The notes below the pieces were generated by a model. That model ran no database searches. It was not told the origin of the DNA and saw only the letters and a program-made list of their open reading frames with translations. Shown one piece after another: positions 60,316-64,000 of a stretch of DNA of 64,000 bases. This stretch comes from Streptosporangium brasiliense (lineage in GTDB: Bacteria > Actinomycetota > Actinomycetes > Streptosporangiales > Streptosporangiaceae). Position numbers and translations under genes: made by a program. Location: positions 3,596,001 through 3,660,000 of the forward strand of contig NZ_JAUSRB010000002.1 in assembly GCF_030811595.1 (NCBI RefSeq), given 5' to 3'. The first letter of the stretch is position 1. Each line of letters opens with the position of its first letter.

Positions 60316-60484
60316 GACGCCTCCCGGATCCCCCTGCCGCAACGGTAAGCAACATACACGTCACCATGTGTGATCGGCAGCGTGAAGCCACAGGCGCTCG
60401 GTGCCGGCCGGAACCGCGTAGTCTCCCGGCCAGGGCGGCGCCGTCTCCCGGAGGGAGCACGCCCAGTTTCTCGGGGGGAAGTCC

Positions 60485-61258
60485 GTGCCGTTCACGCCCA
60501 GCCACATCGCCGCGGTGCTGCCGCTGCTCTCCTCGGCGCGGGCGCGCCGGGTGCTGGACCCCTGGGCCCTCGCCCTGGGCACGATGGCGCCCGACCTGCC
60601 GATCTTCCTCCCCTTCCTGCCCGACTACGCGTTCTGGCACTCCACCCGGGGCGTCCTCACGATCGACCCGCTCGCCGTCGTCGTGCTGCTCGCGCTCTTC
60701 CACGGCCTGCTCCGCGACCCGCTGACCGCGCTGCTCCCGCCGGGGCTCTCCGGACGCGTCGCCGCGCTGTTCCCCGGCGAGTACGGCCTGCGGCAGCTGC
60801 CCGCCGTGATCGCCGGCGGTGTCGTCGGCGCCTTCACCCACAAGCTGTGGGACTCCTTCACCCACCATTACAGCTCGGCCTTCTGGGGCTGGGACTGGCT
60901 GGACGCGCGGGTGGCCGGGCTCCTGCCGGTCTTCCGCCTGCTGCAGTACCTGTCCACCGTCGGCGGCCTGGCCGCCGTGGCCTGGTGGGCCCTGCGCGGG
61001 CTGACCCGGATGCCGCCGCAGGCGCCGCCGGAGCGCCTCCTGCTCTCCGGCCGGACCCGCTACGGCGTCCTGCTGGCGGCCGTCCTCGCCACCCTGCTGG
61101 GCGGGGCGCTCTGGCCGCTGGCCTTCCCGCCCCACGGACTGGCCGAGACGGTCACCAGGGTGGGGGCGGGAGTGGTGGCCGGCTGCGGTGCCCTGCTGCT
61201 CCTCTACGCGGGAATGTGGCAGCTCAGGCGGCTCATGGCAGTATTCGAAGGTGTTTAA
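60485..61258 (+). CDS. DUF4184 family membrane protein
   Basis: A 257-residue membrane protein with about six helices. The start MPFTPSHIAAVLPLL, ALGTMAPDLPIFLPFLPDY and GAFTHKLWDSFTHHY, with histidines and aspartates at the membrane face, match DUF4184 and are reminiscent of metal-dependent membrane hydrolases. GTG 60485 follows GGGGGAAG. Its stop overlaps the start of the TrmH gene by eight bases, so they form one unit. Biochemical role unknown. Confidence 0.88.
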   Translation: MPFTPSHIAAVLPLLSSARARRVLDPWALALGTMAPDLPIFLPFLPDYAFWHSTRGVLTIDPLAVVVLLALFHGLLRDPLTALLPPGLSGRVAALFPGEYGLRQLPAVIAGGVVGAFTHKLWDSFTHHYSSAFWGWDWLDARVAGLLPVFRLLQYLSTVGGLAAVAWWALRGLTRMPPQAPPERLLLSGRTRYGVLLAAVLATLLGGALWPLAFPPHGLAETVTRVGAGVVAGCGALLLLYAGMWQLRRLMAVFEGV

Positions 61259-62099
61259 CGTCTCGGATCCCCGCCTCGCCGACTACGCCAACCTGCGCGA
61301 CGTCGAGCTGCGCAAGAGCCTGGAGGCCGAGCACGGCCTGTTCATCGCCGAAGGGGAGAAGGTGATCCGCCGGGCCGTCGCGGCCGGTTACCCGGTGCGG
61401 TCGGTGCTGCTGACCCGGCGCTGGGCCGACCCGCTCGCCGACCTGCTCGACGGGCTCGGCGACCGGGTCTACGTGGTGGACGACGACGTCATGGAGAAGA
61501 TCGCCGGCTTCCCGGTGCACCGGGGCGCGCTCGCCGCGATGGAGCGGCGCGAGCTGCCCGCGGTGCGGGAGATCCTGCGCGGAGCCTCCCGGCGCGTTCT
61601 CGTCCTCGAGGACCTCGTCGACCACGGCAACGTCGGGGCGATCTTCCGGTGCGCCGCCGCACTGGGCGTCGAGGCCGTGATCCTGTCGCCCCGCTGCGCC
61701 GACCCCCTCTACCGGAGGTCGGTCAAGGTGTCGATGGGCGCGGTCTTCGCGATCCCGTACGCGCGGATGGCCAACTGGTACGACGGCCTGGAGGAGCTCC
61801 GCGCGGCGGGCTTCCAGACGCTGGCGCTGACCCCGGACCAGTCCGCCGCGCCCATCGACGGGGTCGCCATGGCCGACCGGGTCGCCCTGCTGCTGGGGTC
61901 GGAGGGGGACGGGCTGTCCTCCCGCTGGCTGCACGAGGCCGACCGACCGGTCTGCATCCCGATGAGCCCGGCGGCGATGGACCTGGGTGTCGACTCCCTC
62001 AACGTGGTGGCCGCCGCCGCCATCGCCTGCCACGGCCTGATGCGCGGCGGTCCGGCCGGCCCGCCCCACGGAGCTCCAGGTGCGCCGGTTCCGGCGTGA
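61251..62099 (+). CDS. TrmH/SpoU family RNA 2'-O-methyltransferase
   Basis: A 282-residue SPOUT methyltransferase. An N-terminal substrate-binding domain (about 1-105) is followed by the trefoil-knot domain with motif 1 LVDHGNVGAIFRCAAALGVE, motif 2 LLLGSEGDGLSS and motif 3 IPMSPAAMDLGVDSLNVVAA. It should methylate a ribose 2'-OH in rRNA or tRNA. GTG 61251 overlaps the end of DUF4184 and has only a weak ribosome site, which suggests translational coupling. The exact target nucleotide cannot be read from sequence. Confidence 0.9.
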   Translation: MFNVSDPRLADYANLRDVELRKSLEAEHGLFIAEGEKVIRRAVAAGYPVRSVLLTRRWADPLADLLDGLGDRVYVVDDDVMEKIAGFPVHRGALAAMERRELPAVREILRGASRRVLVLEDLVDHGNVGAIFRCAAALGVEAVILSPRCADPLYRRSVKVSMGAVFAIPYARMANWYDGLEELRAAGFQTLALTPDQSAAPIDGVAMADRVALLLGSEGDGLSSRWLHEADRPVCIPMSPAAMDLGVDSLNVVAAAAIACHGLMRGGPAGPPHGAPGAPVPA

Positions 62100-62145
62100 C
62101 GCCAGACTTCACACCCCGCTGATCCCGGTCAAGGAGGACCCCGCT

Positions 62146-62676
62146 GTGTCCCGCGTAACGTTGCGTCCCGTGATCGAGAAGGACCTGACGATCTTCGAAG
62201 AGGAGTTCTACAGCCCGGAGGGCACGGGACCCTACCAGTGGTTCGGCCACCGCACCCCGGGCAGGGAGCGGCGCGCGTTCGCCGAGACGGGCCTGCTGAG
62301 CGATGACCAGGGCACGCTGACCGTCTGCTCCGGCGAGGAGGTGGCCGGGCGCGTCGAGTGGTTCAAGGCGTCCTGGGGGCGGCCGCTCACCTCGTGGTGC
62401 TGGGAGATCGCCATCGGCCTGCGGCCGAGCTTCCAGGGACGCGGCATCGGGACCGAGGCGCAGCGGCAGCTCGCCGCCTACCTGTTCGAGCACACCCGCG
62501 CCCACCGGATCCAGGCCTTCACCGACCTCCGGAACCTGGGCGAGCAGCGCGCGCTGGAGAAGGCCGGGTTCCAGCGGGAGGGCGTCATCCGCGAGGCGCA
62601 GTGGCGCGGCGGGCGCTGGAACGACCAGGTCCTCTACTCGCTCCTGCGCCCCGGTGCCGGCCGTACCGAGCCGTAG
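62146..62676 (+). CDS. GNAT N-acetyltransferase (RimJ/RimL type)
   Basis: A 176-residue acetyltransferase. It begins with RVTLRPVIEKDL and contains the acetyl-CoA loop LRPSFQGRGIGTEAQRQLAA and NLGEQRALEKAGFQREGVIR, typical of RimJ/RimL-like enzymes. The GTG at 62146 follows AAGGAGG. It is 46 bases after trmH and may be in the same operon. Protein N-terminal, amino acid or drug acetylation are all possible. Confidence 0.88.
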   Translation: MSRVTLRPVIEKDLTIFEEEFYSPEGTGPYQWFGHRTPGRERRAFAETGLLSDDQGTLTVCSGEEVAGRVEWFKASWGRPLTSWCWEIAIGLRPSFQGRGIGTEAQRQLAAYLFEHTRAHRIQAFTDLRNLGEQRALEKAGFQREGVIREAQWRGGRWNDQVLYSLLRPGAGRTEP

Positions 62677-62772
62677 CCAGGGTGCCGCCGGGGCGTCCGT
62701 GCCGGTGGGGATCCGCCCTCCAGTCGCGCGTACCTGCCATCAGGTGTCAGGTACGGCTGCCAGCATGAGCGC

Positions 62773-63864
62773 ATGGAGATCCTCACGACCCGGCGCCTCA
62801 ACCGCGCGACGCTGGCCCGCCAGATGCTGCTCCAGCGGGAGAGAGTCGACGTCGTCACGGCGGTGGAACGGCTCGGCGGCATGCAGGCGCAGGAGGCCAG
62901 GCATCCCTTCACCGGCCTGTGGACGCGGGTGGAGGGATTCCACCGGGAGGACCTGCACCGGGCCCTGCACGAGCGCCGCGTCGTGCGGGCCACGATGATG
63001 CGCGCCACGCTGCACCTGGTGAGCGCGGCCGACTACGCGGCGTTCCGGCCGACGCTGCGGCCGGCGCTCGCCGCCGCGGTGACCGGCCGCGGCGAGCTGT
63101 TCGCCGGGCTGGACCTCGACAGGCTGATCCCCGTCGCCCACGCGCTCCTCCGGGAGCGGCCCCGTGACTTCACCACGCTGCGCGCCCTGCTCCAGGAGGA
63201 GTTCCCCGAGGCCGACGAGCGTGGGCTCGGCTACGCCGTACGGACCCAGCTGCCGATTGTCATGGTCCCCACCGAGGACCGCTGGGGGTTCCCGCCGGTG
63301 GCGGACTTCACGCCGGCGGACGTGTGGCTGGGCCCGGAGCCGGCGGGCCGGCCGGTCGAGGAGCTGGTGCTGCGCTATCTGGCGGCCTTCGGCCCTGCCA
63401 CCGCCGCCGACGCGCAGACCTGGTCCGGGGTCAAGGGGCTGCGCGCCGTGCTGGACGGCCTGCGCCCGCGGCTGCGCGTCTTCCGCGACGAGCGGGGCCG
63501 CGAGCTGTTCGACCTTCCCGACGCCCCGCGCCCGGACGAGGACGTCCCGGCGCCCGCGCGGTTCCTGCCGGACTTCGACAACCTGGTGCTCGCCCACGCC
63601 GACCGCACCCGGCTGATGGCCGAGGAGCACCGCGGGCGCGTCACGACCAGGAACCTCCGCGTGCGGGCCACCTTCCTCTGGGACGGCTCGGTGCGCGGCA
63701 CCTGGCAGGTGGAGCGCAGACGCGGGGCAGCCGTCCTGCGGATGACCCCCTTCGAGCCCCTGTCCGGGACCGCGGTCTCCGAGCTGACCCAGGAGGGCGA
63801 GGCCCTGCTGGGCTCGGTGGAACCGGACGCCGCGACCCTGGAGGTCCGCTTCGAGGACACCTGA
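62773..63864 (+). CDS. Winged-helix DNA-binding protein, AlkZ-like
   Basis: A 363-residue protein of the HTH_42 family, which includes the DNA glycosylases AlkZ/YcaQ that unhook interstrand crosslinks. It starts with TRRLNRATLARQMLL and has the Q-x-Q motif in GGMQAQEARHPFTGLW, an HxV segment in MRATLHLVSAADY and tandem winged helices up to about 300. Both catalytic-type glutamines are present. In antibiotic producers such genes give self-resistance to alkylating products, but no such cluster is in this window. ATG 62773 has only a modest ribosome site. Confidence 0.85.
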   Translation: MEILTTRRLNRATLARQMLLQRERVDVVTAVERLGGMQAQEARHPFTGLWTRVEGFHREDLHRALHERRVVRATMMRATLHLVSAADYAAFRPTLRPALAAAVTGRGELFAGLDLDRLIPVAHALLRERPRDFTTLRALLQEEFPEADERGLGYAVRTQLPIVMVPTEDRWGFPPVADFTPADVWLGPEPAGRPVEELVLRYLAAFGPATAADAQTWSGVKGLRAVLDGLRPRLRVFRDERGRELFDLPDAPRPDEDVPAPARFLPDFDNLVLAHADRTRLMAEEHRGRVTTRNLRVRATFLWDGSVRGTWQVERRRGAAVLRMTPFEPLSGTAVSELTQEGEALLGSVEPDAATLEVRFEDT

Positions 63865-63897
63865 CGGCCCGGGCGCACCCTGAACCGCGGCGGCCCG

Positions 63898-64000
63898 CTA
63901 GACGTCTTCGCGGCTGTCGCCCTCGCCCGCCATCTGGTCATCGGCCCACTTCAGCAACCGGCCGGCGGTCCGGAAGCGCCGCTCGGCGCTGGAGTCGCCG
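63898..64000 (-). CDS. C-terminal fragment of an unidentified gene
   Basis: An open frame enters from the right edge and ends at TAG (63900-63898). It encodes 33 residues that end in RRFRTAGRLLKWADDQMAGE followed by GDSREDV. Codon use is normal for this genome. The gene converges with the AlkZ-like gene. The fragment is too short to assign. Confidence 0.55.
   Translation of the reverse strand, partial: GDSSAERRFRTAGRLLKWADDQMAGEGDSREDV

Overview
The window is very GC-rich DNA with almost every third codon position G or C, frequent GTG/TTG starts, ATGA/GTGA gene overlaps and strong purine-rich ribosome binding sites. These traits, with the gene content (MsiK-dependent-type sugar transporter lacking its own ATPase, several Ser/Thr kinases with Thr/Pro-rich extracellular parts, DUF2510 protein, actinobacterial oligoribonuclease), point to a filamentous actinomycete. 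A member of the Streptosporangiaceae (Streptosporangium/Nonomuraea-like) is my inference from gene style, not from a search. One RNA gene, tRNA-His, is present. There is no integrase, transposase, CRISPR array or rRNA.

Left part (1-26 kb). A MarR regulator and a Cu/Zn-SOD-like lipoprotein come first. Then a GntR regulator diverges from a nine-gene operon (2445-14262): GH42 beta-galactosidase, a divergent GcvPA/GcvPB pair, an AcoX-like ATP-NAD kinase, an SDR, a sugar ABC transporter (binding protein plus two permeases) and a GH63-like glycosidase. Five of these genes overlap by 4 bases. This is the best candidate for an undescribed pathway: it looks like uptake and breakdown of a galactose/glucose-containing compound linked to a PLP enzyme related to glycine decarboxylase, but without the GcvH and GcvT partners. 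Right after the operon a CopG/MazF toxin-antitoxin cassette, with the toxin frameshifted in a perfect hairpin, sits between 33-bp exact direct repeats made of the glycosidase gene end. The rest of this part is housekeeping or envelope related: pirin, an ORF12-like serine hydrolase, a sensor kinase, a spermidine-synthase-like protein, a penicillin-binding protein, HlyIII, an M20 amidohydrolase, an HdeD-like protein and lysine 6-transaminase.

Middle part (26-45 kb). tRNA-His with a clear terminator, oligoribonuclease, then a signalling block on the minus strand: two transmembrane Ser/Thr kinases, a transmembrane pseudokinase directly behind one of them, and a DUF2510 membrane protein. A PNPOx-fold protein diverges from a PdxR/MocR regulator across a perfect dyad. 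Then come a very large GT2/GT-C fusion with a small membrane protein, a vanadium-haloperoxidase-like secreted protein and a membrane-anchored HTH protein with a lectin-like exterior.

Right part (44-64 kb). A minus-strand cell-surface polysaccharide cluster (44469-55661) holds three GT2 enzymes, a Wzx-type flippase, a polysaccharide deacetylase, two paralogous FemAB/CelD-type acyltransferases, a P450, a GH26-like hydrolase and a small membrane protein homologous to the one behind the GT2/GT-C fusion. It is followed by a membrane-tethered ECF sigma factor fusion, a binding-protein/VWA fusion, a CDF-like transporter, DUF4184, TrmH, GNAT and AlkZ-like genes, and the 3' end of an unidentified gene. 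A recurring feature of the window is repeats that span gene 3' ends (about 1.6, 14.2/14.9, 24.5 and 49.2 kb).
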